A DNA stretch of 64,000 bases from Podocnemis expansa (Eukaryota; Chordata; Testudines; Podocnemididae), in assembly GCA_007922195.1 (NCBI GenBank), contig ML682067.1, positions 2,934,495 to 2,998,494 of the forward strand. The letters are read 5' to 3'. Under the pieces are notes generated by a model. It saw only the letters and a program-made list of their open reading frames with translations. It was not told the DNA's origin and did not search any database. Shown piece by piece: positions 36,101 to 47,830 of the stretch (positions are counted from its first letter, which is position 1; each line of letters starts with the position of its first letter). A program made the position numbers and the translations under genes.

Positions 36101-37010
36101 GTTGGGTGAGGTTTACAACAAGTAAATAAAATCATCCCATTTCATAGAACCACTGATGACTGGAGCAGACTTTGAAAACAGGACTGGTCCCACTTTTTAG
36201 GATGCATGGTCACCCTAACTTTGAAATGCAAAATATTGAGGCAGAACAACATAAGATTGCACAGAGTATCTTCATTGCTGGCAAAAGTTTTGCCCCCAAC
36301 AATACAACACGTAAACATACAATGGACACAATGGCCTAATTAGCAGAAGCTTTGCACATTACTATATGTAGAAAAGAGAAAAACTTGTAACATGAATCAT
36401 ACACAGTACAGCTAGAGTCAAACAGGGATATAGAAACTCCATTCAGCTTATTATCATAAATTAAAAATATCAGGGCTGTGCCATAGGTGCAGACTTAATC
36501 AACACTTCTCACCTAAGAAAGTCACAAGTAAATATTAAAGTAGAATTAGTTCTGTCCTTGACTCTGAAAACTGATATTCATGGCAGTTGTCTGAACATGG
36601 GGTTTGAAAAGGTGAGTATACACCCTCCCAGACACTATTGATCTTATGATACTTTCAGTGCTGTTCCTCCTATTTACTGCTCTTGTTCCTCCTTGACACC
36701 AAAAAACCTCCAACCTTTTTAAATAGATTTTAGGGACACTTTGTGCATATATCATGCTACTAATCTCCTTTCCTCTACCTAATCAGAGATAAGAGTGCTG
36801 TTCTGACCTGCTGTCTTCCATATGCTCTGAAGAGTGAGAATGCAAAAGCAGATGTTGCTGTTTAAGAGGGAGACCAGGTTAGACTTGAGACAAAACAGAG
36901 GAAGAAAAGAAGTCAGAATGAAGAAATTATAGTTCAAAAAAGTGTCTAAACGAAAAGTGAAAAATACTTCATAGAAGAGAGGAATTGACACTAATTAATC
37001 AAGCTATAGA

Positions 37011-37071
37011 GCATAGTCATGTTAATCTATTTTAACAAAACAAAAAAGGACTCCTGGGACACTTTTAAAGA
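37011..37071 (-). mobile_element. 3' tail of an abundant chelonian interspersed repeat (reversed)
   Basis: On the minus strand: AAAGTGTCCCAGGAGTCCTT TTTTGTTTTG..AGATTAACATGACTATGC, matching the tail ..AAGTGCCACAGGACTCC..AGACTAACACGGCTA. Class not certain; possibly Penelope-like. Confidence 0.65.
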
Positions 37072-37230
37072 TGAACATGTGCCAACAATGCCCCTCTGTT
37101 ATATACATTAGCCAAAATGGACTCTCTCTGAGCAAAAGACCATATGGACACAAACCAGACATCAAGAATGGTAACATTTCAATCTACCTGGGCATTCTGT
37201 AAAAAACCATGCTAGTTACAATACTTCAGC

Positions 37231-37248
37231 AAAAAAAAAAAAAAAAAA
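37231..37248 (+). repeat. Poly-A run (18 A)
   Basis: Homopolymer directly before the chelonian repeat copy at 37249. Confidence 0.95.
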
Positions 37249-37648
37249 CCAGACTACAATGTGAAATTGCAGAGCTGGAATTCATACGTAAACTAGACAA
37301 CTTCTCACTGGGTTTGAGTAGGGATTTGGAATCGTTAACTGATTACAAAAGGTACTTTCCCCTATATTACCATTCTCACTTTCTCAGCTCTTGCTTCCAG
37401 CTTTTACTTCCCTCTTCCACTCAAAAAAACTTGTTTATTTTGCTGAGACAGGCTAGCAGACTATCCCTCTGGAACTGTTTGAATTGACCTCGTGACCCAT
37501 CCTTCTCTGTATGCATATATACAGCTAACGTACTACACTTTACATTTCATGCATCTGATTAAGTAGGATTGTGCCCATGAAAGCATATGCGATAAATAAA
37601 TTTGTTGGTCTTTAAGTGCCACAGGACTCCTATTTTGTTTTACTAATT
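37249..37648 (+). mobile_element. Abundant chelonian interspersed repeat, about 400 bp
   Basis: GAAATTGCAGAGCTGGAATT CATACGTAAACTAGACAAC..., a variable middle, then CATCTGATTAAGTAGGATTG TGCCCATGAAAGCATATGC and AAATAAATTTGTTGGTCTTT AAGTGCCACAGGACTCC. The first part stays open as CEIAELEFIRKLDNFSLGLS, perhaps the end of an ancestral protein. Class uncertain (possibly Penelope-like). Confidence 0.7.
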
Positions 37649-37964
37649 AATCAGTTATGCTTATAGTGCCCAGGTTTGTAGGATATTTTCACCTAGTGTA
37701 TTAAAAAGGGGCCTAGTTTTAAATTAGCATCCTATTTTGTACGACCATAGCCTAAATGTCTAGCTCAATCCTTCATACAGAATAATACACATAAAAATTC
37801 AGTGAGCAAATGTAATTTCCCCATGTATAAGAAAACCAACTATTTTGTCTCTCTGTGAACCTTTCAGAAAAGCAGGAGCCTATACAGAAAGCATGGGCTC
37901 CATATAAATCAAAACAAAACCAGACTGCTGGAAAGTAAATTTTAAAAGGCTGTAGAAGATTTTT

Positions 37965-40805
37965 TAAACCAACCAGTGCAAAGGAACACACAATTTGGAT
38001 GGAGACATCCCACAGGGGAAGATTTATTAGAAGGAGTACAATACATCCTAATAAAGAGGAAAGCACATAAGTTGATAATATACAGATAGGAACTGATGAG
38101 AAACAGTCAAATGAAAAAGAGTCCAATTCAATTATATCTCACTAAGGTGGATAACTAAATATTAACAAATATTATAAGTGCTTGTATACAAATGTTAGAA
38201 GTCTAAATACTAGGCTGGTGAGTACCTGTATTAAATGAGAATACTGATATCATAGGCATCACAAAAACTAGGTGGAATGATGCTAATCAATGAGTTGCAG
38301 TAAAATCAGGGGACAAAATAATACAGGTATGACAGAGTAGATCAATATGGTACGGGAGTGGCACTCAATGTAGAAGAAAACAGAATCAAATATAGTTAAA
38401 AACTTAAAATGAATCAAACAGTATGATAGACTCTCTATGGATTGAAATTCTATGCTTCAATAATAAGAGCCTGGAAGTAGGAATTTACTACTAACTGCCT
38501 GGCAAGGACAGTGACGGAGACTGTGAAATGTTCCAGGAGATTAGAGAGGCTACAAAAACCGTTGATATCCCCTATTATTATTGGACTTTCCATCTCCACA
38601 TTGACTGGGTACGTATCACCTCAGGAGAGAACACAAAAATAAATTCTCTAGACACCATTAATGACTGATCCTTGCAAAAGCTCATCCTGGAACCAACAAA
38701 TGGGGAGGAAATTATTCATTTAGTGCTAAGTGTCACATAATATCTGGATCAAGAGGTGAATACAGCTAAGCCACTTGGTAAAAGAGACCACAACATAATT
38801 AAATTTAATTTCCTTGTAGGAAGAGAAATTCCAAAAAATCCCACCAGAGTAACATTCAACTCTCAGAAAGGAGAACTACAGAAAAAACGAGTAAAGCTAG
38901 TTAAGTGGAAATTAAAAGTCACAAGAGTGAAATACCTGCAGTGAGCATGGAAATTTCTAAAAAACACAATAATAAAAGCTCAAATGAAGTGTATATTCCC
39001 AATAAAAAAAGGTAAGAGGACAAGAAATGCCACTAGAGCTAACTAGAGTAAAAAAGGAGGCAGTTGGAAACAAAAAGACATTTTTTAAAAATCTGAAGTA
39101 AAATCTATTGAGGAAACAGAAGGGAACACAAATTGTGCCAAATCAAGTGTAAAAGTATAATCAGACAGGCCAAAAAAGGAATTTAAAGCGAAACTAGCAA
39201 CAGACACAAAAACAAACAACAACAAAAATTGTACATCAAAAGGAGGAAGCTTGCCAAAAAGATCAGTGGGGGCCACTAAATGCTCAAGGTGCTAAAGGAG
39301 GCACTTACGAGATGCAAAATCATTGCAGAGAAGCTATGTTTATTCTTTGCACAGGTCTTCACAGCTGAGGATGTGAGGGAGATTCCCACACCTGAGCCAT
39401 TCTTTTTAGATGGCAAATCTGAGGAATTGTCCCAAACTGTGGCATCAATAGAGGAGGTTTTGGAAGAAATCAACAAATTAAAGAGTAAATAAGTCACAAG
39501 GACCAGATGGTATTCACCTCAGACTTAAAAAACAACTCAAATACGAAATTACAAAACCACTAACTGTGGTGTATAATTTATCACTTAAATCAATCTTGGT
39601 ACAAGATGACTGGATGATAGCCAATATAACATTGATTTTTGAAAAAGCTTCAGAACCAGTTCCTGCAATCACAGGCCAGTCAGTCTAATTTCAGTACCAG
39701 ACAAACCAGAACAGAACTATTAGAACAGAATTATTAGACGCACAGAACAACATAATACATTTGGGGAAGATACCAGTTTTTGTAAAGTGAAATCATTCCT
39801 CAGCAATCTATTAGAATTTTTTGAGAGGATCAAAAAGCATATAGATATGGGTGATCCAATGTATCTGAGAAACTTGGACTTTCTGAAAGCCTTTGAGAAG
39901 GACCCTCACCAAAGACTCTTAAGAAAAGTAGACAGGAGTTAAAGGAAAAGTTCTGTTATGGATCAGTAAAAAGTTAAAAGATAGGAAGCAATGGAAAGGA
40001 CAAATAGTCTGTCTTCACAGTGGAGAGAGGTAAAGAGTGAGATTCCCCAAAGACCTTAACTGGAGCCAGTGCTGCTCAAAATATTTTGCTCCTCAAATAT
40101 TGATTTTTTTGTTTATTATTAATATCAATATTTTGCTGAACAAAATATGCATAAATGATCGGAAAAAGGAGGTAGTGAGGAGGCAAAGTGTGGAGATGAC
40201 ACAAAATTACTCAAAGTTGAATGCACAGCAAATTGCAAACAGTTAAATAGGGACCTCACAAAACTATTGGACTGAGCAACAAAATGCAGATAAAATTCAA
40301 TACCGATAAATGCAAAGCAATGCACATTGGAAAACAATCACAACTATACGTACAAAATGATGGTGTTTAAATTAGCTGTTACAACTCAAGCCCAATCTTG
40401 GCATCATTGTGGATAGTTCACTCAATGTACAATACCTGTCAAAAAACCTAACAGACTTTTAGGAAACAAACATTCAGCAAGGGATAAGTAAGAAGACAGA
40501 AAACATAATGCTATGTTGAACACTGAATACAGTTCTGGTAACCCCACCTCAAAAAAAGGTATATTAGAATTGGAACACAGACAGAGAAGGGTGATAAAAG
40601 TGATTAAGGATATAGAATGGCTTTTCTCCGAGGAGACATTAGAAGGACTGGGATAGTTCAATCTGGAAACGAGAAAACTAATGGGGGTGGGGGGTGATAT
40701 GATAGCAGTCTATAAAATCAGCAATGTTGTGGAGAAAGTGAATAAGGAAGTGTCATTTACCACTTTACACAGCACAAGAAACTGGGATCTCCCAGGAACA
40801 CAGAG
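37965..40805 (+). mobile_element. CR1 LINE, 5'-truncated, with endonuclease and reverse-transcriptase remnants
   Basis: Degraded CR1 ORF2 in sense orientation. DIIGITKTRWNDANQ (near 38250-38300) is the endonuclease motif DIIGITETWW. A stretch of 70 codons (39280-39492) with AEDVREIPTPEPFFLDGKSE is the endonuclease-RT linker. The RT palm motif A appears as LDFLKAFEKDPHQRLLRK (near 39870-39930), and the FADD box as CGDDTKLL (near 40195). Many stops and frame changes make it inactive. CR1 is a cellular non-LTR retrotransposon. The 3' tail is displaced to 41437. Confidence 0.9.
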
Positions 40806-40833
40806 AATGCCCATGTAAATTCCCCCCTCTTCA

Positions 40834-40930
40834 AAGCCTCTGATGAAATGGGATTTTCTCCCACAAAAGCTCACGTGATAAATAAATTTGTTAGTTTTTA
40901 AAAGTGCCACAGGACTCCTTGTTTGTTTTA
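40834..40930 (+). mobile_element. 3' tail of the chelonian interspersed repeat, within CR1
   Basis: CCTCTGATGAAATGGGATTT..CCACAAAAGCTCACGTG and AAATAAATTTGTTAGTTTTT AAAAGTGCCACAGGACTCC; same tail as 37249-37648. Confidence 0.75.
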
Positions 40931-40932
40931 AA

Positions 40933-41430
40933 GGCTATGTCTACACTTACACTTTAAATTGAATTAATGATGACAAATTTGATTTAAAGTATTGCATGAC
41001 TACACTAGCTTTCCTTAGTTCAAAATAAGGACCTCCCTCAATTCAAAATAAGGAAGAGTCATTTTGAAATTATAAAACCTCCCTTAAATTCAAAACAATG
41101 GTTAAATCAAACTTATTAGTTCGATTTAACCCAGTGTGGCCAGATTAATTTGAACTAACCATTAGTTCAAACTAACACTTTTTGCCCTCCTTCCTCCCAG
41201 GGTGCCTTCCTCTTTCTATATATTGGGTGGGGGCATGGCCCTTCTTGGGTGCCATGTTGCCACACCTCCCATGGTGCCCCTCTCCTAAATCAAACTAGCA
41301 AATTCTGTCCATGGACATGCTGGTTTGATTTGGGTTTCTAGTGCAGCCATGTTAATTCAATTTAACTTAATTTGATTTAATGATTATTAGTTTGATTTAA
41401 GTTAATTAGGTTTAACAATATAAGAGTAGA
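40933..41430. mobile_element. PIF/Harbinger-type MITE, about 500 bp
   Basis: Begins GGCTATGTCTACACTTACAC and is filled with inverted TTAGTTCGATTTAA-like units around a short GC-rich middle (41180-41290). Right end near AAGAGTAGATGC is decayed. Confidence 0.7.
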
Positions 41431-41436
41431 TGCAAA

Positions 41437-41697
41437 AACAATTGTGTTCAAAAAAGAATTATATAAGGTTATGGAGGATAGGTCTGTCAATGACGGTCAG
41501 TCAAGATGCTCTGCAATCCAAATCCATGCTCTGGGTGCCCCTAAACTTCTGACTGCTAGAACTGGGACTAGCTACTCAATAATTTTCCTATTCTGTTCAT
41601 TCTTTCCAAAGCTTCTGGCATGGGTCATTGTCAGAAGATAGGAGACTGACCTAGATAGACCACTGTTCTCACCTAGAAGGCCTTTCTTATGTTCTTC
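41437..41697 (+). mobile_element. CR1 LINE 3' tail
   Basis: TTCAAAAAAGAATTATATAA, GGTTATGGAGGATAGGTCTG TCAATG and a closing CCTTTCTTATGTTCTT; continues the CR1 body ending near 40805, with about 100 bp of CR1 apparently lost at the junction. Confidence 0.75.
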
Positions 41698-42097
41698 ATG
41701 GTCTAACTGCTAGACTAGAGTATGAATACACTACCTTCATAGAACCTACATAAGCCTGTAAAATGGGAATCACTGGTTTACACCCAAATCTGAATCTCCA
41801 ATGCTGAAACAAAGAAGTCAGAAAAGTATAATGCTATCTCACCAGCTAAGTCCATGGCTCTGTATTATCAAAAAAATTCTTTTTCTAGTCAAGTTGTTTA
41901 TGCTATCAGACTCTAGTTCACTGCATTATGCTATTTAATTTTTTTAAATACTACCTTTTGGTTTGAATGACTGCTAATTCTTAAATTTTCTTTCAAAGCT
42001 CCTGTAAACTAAAGCCTGGAACACAAATAAGATTGCAATGGAACATAACAATATCTGATACAGAAAGCAGTCTTGAAAGCATATTTAATATACTTAC

Positions 42098-42175
42098 TTG
42101 AATAAAGGAGTTCCACAGACAACACATTTGTATATCCCATGAGCTTTATAATGTGTATATTCTCCCTCAAAGGCA
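42098..42175 (-). CDS. MSRB3: MSRB3 exon with first zinc-binding CxxC motif
   Basis: Minus-strand exon of 78 bp, acceptor TTCTTCCCAG|TG and donor TTCAA|GTAAGTA (near-consensus). It is phase 2 at both ends and 26 codons long, so skipping it would keep the frame. Translation, with the split Ser, is SAFEGEYTHYKAHGIYKCV then VCGTPLF: residues 62-87 of the B-type protein. The CVVC pair (Cys79, Cys82) is the first half of the structural zinc site of MsrB proteins; the second CxxC pair lies in an exon outside the window. Family knowledge says this part reads HHKDPGIYKCVVCG in mammals, so Tyr, Ala and His at residues 71, 73 and 74 are differences. Separated from the previous exon by only 1,672 bp, the one short intron here. 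Confidence 0.96.
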
Positions 42176-43847
42176 CTGGGAAGAACAATAACACTATTTT
42201 AAAAATCAGTAAGGAAAGTGTTTTTTAATACCTACACGAGCTTGGACTTTAGAATATACATTCTACTGTGCAAAAAAATTAACTCAAGATTTAGCTGTTG
42301 CTATTCTTTGTCAAATGAAAAACCTACATGTCCTCATAAATTACCCTTAACAGTACATCCCACACAGGAGGAAGCAAAATGTCACACAGATGAAAGATCA
42401 GAGCACAAAACAACTGCTGTTTACTAAATTTAGGACATTTCCAAAAAGTTTTAATTTATATTTTTAAAGAATTCAAGAACTGTTTAAAATTCAGTTTCAT
42501 CTCCAGCATTTCTCTAGCTTTAGTGTATCATTTGTGGGCAAATGACACTAGTGGCTTGTTAGTCCAGGATGGGCTGCCTGTGTTTTAGAGTACCAGTAGT
42601 ACCTTAGCAAAAATTGAAAAAAACTGGTCCATGAGTTGAAGCTGTGAGAGCCTTATATTTTTAGCTGAAAAGGAATATTACAGCTTTAAGGGAATATTTT
42701 TTCTAAGTTAACAAACTTAAGGGCTAGGAGGTCATTCATCTAATATAAATCAGCTGTTCTAGTCCAACAAAAAGTCTATGTGCTCGGCACCTTGTTTTTA
42801 TTATCTTTTCACCTTTTTATGAGGTCCATTTCTTTTTCTTTTTATAAACAGGATTTTTAAGAATGACCTACTCTCAGATTGTTTGTGTGCATTAAATCAC
42901 TTTGCTAGCCATATACACAACAGTAAGTGATTGGGGTGGAAGAAGGCCTCATGAGCAGAGGCTCAGGTCCCACTGCCAGCTCATTTGTAGGAAAGGGGGT
43001 TGTGCCAGTCAGTCCCATTCATTAAATCCAGCAAACAGTATGCTCTGACAGGAAGAGTGTTACCTATTAACTAGGACCCCATGTGTGGTAAAGAGCCCTT
43101 TCAGGTCATGAATGAAAACAAGCAGTTACATCATTAATACATTTGGATCAGAGGTAAGCTAGGGCCTTGTGCCAAGATCCATGGTATAAATTAGATAACA
43201 ACATGGTTGGATCTTGGCAAGTTACCTTCATGTTGGAATCAGCTGAGAGAGACTACTCACTAAGAACAGTTTGGAGGGGGGGGGTTGCTTCCCCCCCCCC
43301 CATCCAGGATTTAGGGCTAGTTTCCAGGGACTAAAGCCATGTGAGGGCAGTTATTGAAAATTTTTAACATTCCTACCACAAATGAGCCAATAAATACCTT
43401 CTCCACATGTGCTTCAAAAAGAAATTGGAGTGGGGTGGAAAGGAACTAAATTATGCTACCTCCTTTTTGCAGCCAAAATGTCTATGCTTACAATGGCCAC
43501 CTTCAAAACTTCAGCCTCCTGGCTCAGAGCCATTTTCCTCGTGGTTCTGCTTACTATGATGTCTTCCAAAAAAATGTACCTAAACCACTATTACTTCCAC
43601 ACATTTGGTAGTAAACTAAGAACAGACCCTAAACATAAGCTCTATATCTTTATAAGACACAGTGTTCATTTAATATATACAGAGAGAGAGAGAGCAGATT
43701 CCTGTCTTTTCAGCTGAGTTAATTTGTAGGGGTTAGTAAACAAGCGCAGAATTCTTGAAAGCAGTTGGTGGGGAAACAGCAGCACAGGGGAAGGGAGAAG
43801 GAAAGATGCGCATTTCTTCATGAATGTAGTTATTCAGCCTGCCTTAC
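42176..43847 (-). other. MSRB3 intron, 1.67 kb
   Basis: Short intron between the first shared exon and the CxxC exon. Contains a G-run/C-run inverted repeat at 43276-43301 and a short AG run near 43681-43694. Otherwise nothing recognised. Confidence 0.8.
43276..43301. repeat. G9 / C11 inverted repeat (hairpin-capable)
   Basis: Nine G (43276-43284), a 6-nt spacer, eleven C (43291-43301). Lies in the short intron, about 550 nt downstream of the donor at 43847 in the direction of transcription. Confidence 0.9.
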
Positions 43848-43956
43848 CTTTCAGTCCCTTTCTCTTGAGTGACATGGTACTGCAAGGGTGTCAGCCGCTT
43901 CCGCAGGTCCTGCTGGGAAAAGACCACCTTACAGTTCTTTTTATCCCTGCATGACC
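43848..43956 (-). CDS. MSRB3: MSRB3 first exon common to all isoforms
   Basis: Minus-strand exon of 109 bp with acceptor CTTTTACAG|GG and donor GAAAG|GTAAGG, both good. It opens in phase 1 (GG completes Gly) and closes in phase 2 (AG of a Ser codon). Translation reads SCRDKKNCKVVFSQQDLRK then RLTPLQYHVTQEKGTE, essentially the MSRB3 sequence that follows the alternative leaders; it covers residues 26-61 of the B-type protein. This is the N-terminal edge of the MsrB domain, including the helix of the conserved 'L.P.QY.VTQ..GTE' segment. MSRB3 reduces methionine-R-sulfoxide in proteins, using zinc and a catalytic Cys encoded further downstream. Intron retention past the donor gives Glu-Arg-stop at once. 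The reading frame stays open upstream of the acceptor for another 36 codons or so (see findings). Confidence 0.96.
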
Positions 43957-46595
43957 CTGTAAAAGGGAAAGGATATGGGAGAAGGAGCCTTTTTAGCTTA
44001 AATCCTGAATAATTTCTTCGGCTGACGGCCACAGCATAGCTTCTGCATTCACTTGTCAATGACCAGTCCAGTCCCTAATGCACTAAGATGGCTCAGCTGA
44101 ACTGCAGCTGATCATTTCTTCAAATCCAAGTTTTAACAAAATGTTGCTCAAAAGCCAGGTGATTCCACTGGAGCAGTGACAATGTGTTACAGCCAAAGCC
44201 TTCTGTGCGCCATTCTAAATCTTTACACAGTCATTCACAAGAAGATAACATTTTTGTATCACTTAAAAAAAAATTCTGCAAAAAATTCATAATTCAAACT
44301 CAATGCACTTTGCAAGACATCTATACTGTATACATAAGGTAATGGGCATATGATGTTTAGCCACAATTTGGCATACCTTGATTTCACATTTTTAAAGAAA
44401 ATTTAAATACTATAAATCCCTATTTCCACTATGGTTGATTTCTCCACCATCATAATTTTTTAAAGCTCTGTTGAAAAAGGTGTATTTTTTGTCACTATTA
44501 AATTATCATCAGCACTAAGGGAAAATTTCACTATTCTAAAAACTGTACAGTCCTCAAATATAAAGTGGTCTTAAAAATTAGAGCTGGGATTTTTAAAAGT
44601 GCTTAGCTGCCTCACACGCCTTTGCAAATCTCAACCTAGACAGTTTCTAGTTCTACACACAAAAAGAAAATCTAAATGGTTTTCCAGGCATGAATGTAAA
44701 AACACCATTCTTATAAAGCAAAATTTGTAACTGGTCTAAAAAAAATTAGGAGAAAAATGTGGAGGATGAGAATCTGTGATTTATGGTTTTTGGGAATCAA
44801 AACTTGTTGCTTTGGTGAACGAAAAACCAAAAAAAAAAAAAATTACACTAGTATATTTATACTGAATGTGGAAATAGCTTTATTAACCATATGTAAAACT
44901 TCATACAAAATAGCTAATTATAATATGTACAATTAGAAATAAAGTCCTGATAAACAATATTTTGTTAGTTATATATACACACATAAAAAGACCAATTGTG
45001 TTCCCAAGTAGAGGGAACAGAGGCTACCCATCTGTATGTCATTTAGTACAAGAGAAGCAACGGCAGGTTTAAATTACATGGTATTGGATTGCAATTTCCT
45101 AACATTGGATGCTTTTCTGCTTTTTTACCTTGAGTCATTACTAAGAGTGTTCATAAAAAGTAGCTTAAAGCACAGATGCTTGGAAATCATTTAGGCAAAG
45201 ATGGCTCTCCCCCACCCCCATCCCCATCCCTTCTCTCTCTCTCTCTTTTGTTTTTGTTTTTTCGCTTTGGAAGAATACCACCGTTGGTGACTACTTACTA
45301 GCCCTGTCAAGTAGGTCCAAGGAGAAAAGTAAAATTGAAAACATCTGATTGAAATAAATAATGCAAACATAAAAGCTTTGCTACTGAATGAAAGGTATTG
45401 AAAAGCAACTTGGTTTCATAGATTAGAAATTACTTTTGATCTAAACATTCTTAAAAACAGACTGTTTTCTGAGACATCTCATTAACTGGGCTGCAGAGCC
45501 CTCATTTTAATGGCAAGGTTTGAAAGAGGGCTGCTGTACTCTTTGTTAGCTTCAATCTTATTTGGGAGGAGGATAAAGATTTCATTCCAAGTTTCTTTGT
45601 TTGTCTTTCAAGAACCACTAAAGAAGTATTCACACAACTTTTGCAGGAATGTGCCCTGTGCCATGGCTTACAAATTATTTGGTTTTGGTGCACTTAAAGG
45701 TCACCTTCCAAATTAGCAAAATTTTCCTACATCCTGGCTTTTCAACCTTAAATGTAAATATTGTTTCCTAACTGTAAGTGAGGTTTGTTCTTTATAACAT
45801 TTGGTTGCTTATTTAAAGATGTCAAACTGGAGATTTTTATTTTCAGGGTGTGCTGTGTTCTTGCACTAATAATCTTTCAAAGCACAGCTAACAGCAGAAA
45901 GAAGTAAATGCACTATATAAATAGCTCAGTGTTGCATTATACAGGTCAAGAAGATACTGTCTAAGCATTAATCAATCCTCAATCTTGTATTTTAATATTA
46001 AAAAGCAGTCCATACTGGGGCACTGAGTTTCATGGACAAACACCCTTTTATTTTTTTAAAACCTTTGCTCACTATTATTTCTTCAGCCAAAACTTCATTT
46101 CATTCCTTAACAAAAACAAAACAATAAAATTCGCATGTCTCAACTTTAAAAAAAACCATGGAAAATTGTGTTTTAAAAGAAAATCTCATTTTAAACTCTT
46201 ACAATAATGGGTATCCTGATATTGTTTTAGAATTGTAGTATTCTTTAGGAGGAACATTCACTACTATACAGAAGGAAAAATTCATTTCACCATATGTCAC
46301 TTGTCACCTTACAATCAAAAGGAGGAAGCATGTTATAAAAGATTTTTCCCTATTGTTTTTATAGTTAACTGCATGTTTTACAAGACAGACAAGTAGTTAG
46401 GTGCACAGTGAAATCCTCCTAATCTGCACTTGTGTAAATGACAAACCTACACTGGAAAGGGATTTTCAACATTTGCAGAGCACTTGGTCAGCAAAAAAAA
46501 TACTAATGCTGTGCTACAACCCAGTGCAAGAATGTCATGTTATCATGTAGACCAATACTCGAACATTCGTAAGCAGGACACTTATGGTTTAAAAC

Positions 46596-47070
46596 CAAGC
46601 ATGGCCAAACTGCGGCTCAGGAGCCACATGTGACTCTTGAATGAAAAACTGTGGCTCCCAAAAGAATGTCAGCAAATCAGTTTAGGAAAGCAGCCCCAGC
46701 CTAGGAGTTCAGGAGGGGGTTGGGACAGCTGGGAGAAGAGTGGTATGGTTGGGGATGCCGGAGAGAAGTGTGGCATGGTCGGGATTTTAAAAAACTCACC
46801 ACTAGTCTGCAGTCTTCTACATCGAACAGCAGCTAAATTTTTACTCTGTAGGCCTAATTTTCATGGGAACCTTAAGTAATTATTAGAATCTGACATCAGT
46901 TGGATTAATATTTGTCCTCTTTTTACGATAAAATTAAAGTGTTGAATGAATTTTAAATTTAGTAATTTTGGAGTAGGTAAAAGTATATGGCTATATGCCT
47001 CAGTGCGGCTCTCAAAGGTTTAATAATCAACTTGTGTAGCTCTTGAATTCCATAAGTTTGGCCACCCCTG
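46596..47070. mobile_element. hAT-type MITE, about 475 bp
   Basis: Left CAAGCATGGCCAAACTGCGG, right reversed CAGGGGTGGCCAAACTTATG. 'GGCTC' blocks occur at both ends in inverted order. Flanks TTTAAAAC / ATTTAAAT match weakly. Confidence 0.7.
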
Positions 47071-47640
47071 ATTTAAATGTTAAATGGCTGACCAACAGAA
47101 GACCAGTAATTTGACTAAGGTCGTTCCAGTGTTGTTCCTGAATGCCAGAGGCAAGAGGTAAATTGGGCTATACACATTGGCTACCCACATCACTTGCTAA
47201 CTGAGAAACCTCACTAATCTGCAAGGGTCACTTGTCATGGTGAGTTAGTGAGGTTTTACTAGTTCAGTTTGTTATTTAGGCCACAGTTCAGAAGAGCTTC
47301 TCTATACAAAGAAGCAGTATTTGAAACAGATACATAACTTCAAGTATATGCTTAAGGGTGTTCCTGAACTGGTATCTTATTGTGTAATACTACATCAGGC
47401 TAGGTTAGCCATCCCTAAGCAAAATATGCACAGATGCAATATCTTTACCTTGCAGTCTATAGCGATGCATTCACCATGATTGTTTCAAACATGAGGTGGA
47501 AGAAGCAGCAAATTAGATGAGCAAAAATGCTCAATCTGTACTGAAATTATGCCTGTCACCACAGTTCACACCACAAACTTTATATGATAATTTCTATAGG
47601 CAGTTGTTTATGTGCACACTCAAAAAATTACCTTTCAAAG

Positions 47641-47830
47641 CAGTGGTCTCTCAAACTCAAATCACCAAGAGGGTCACATGAGTACTTGTACAGTAGCCCA
47701 AGAGCTGTACCACTCAAACCTTTTCATACAATGATATTGCAAATATTGATAGTAATAGTGTTATTGCGAGCCACAAGAAATAACTTTAGGGGCCACACAT
47801 AGCCTTCACACCATGAGTTTGAGACCCCTG
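47641..47830. mobile_element. hAT-type MITE, 190 bp
   Basis: Left CAGTGGTCTCTCAAACTC, right reversed CAGGGGTCTCAAACTC. Also GCCCAAGAGC.../...GCGAGCCAC internal pairing. The flanking 8-mers (TTTCAAAG, TTCTAGGG) match poorly, suggesting age. Confidence 0.75.

Larger units (their letters stand above)
26318..42097 (-). other. MSRB3 intron, 15.8 kb
   Basis: Flanked by acceptor TTTGCAG (26318 side) and donor GTAAGTA (42097 side). Repeat-rich from 31.3 kb upward (Harbinger, CR1, hAT, chelonian tail repeat). Between 28000 and 31250, and 33250-37000, I see mostly unassigned AT-rich sequence; 33300-33900 and 35830-36140 are somewhat richer in GC but were not recognised. Confidence 0.7.
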
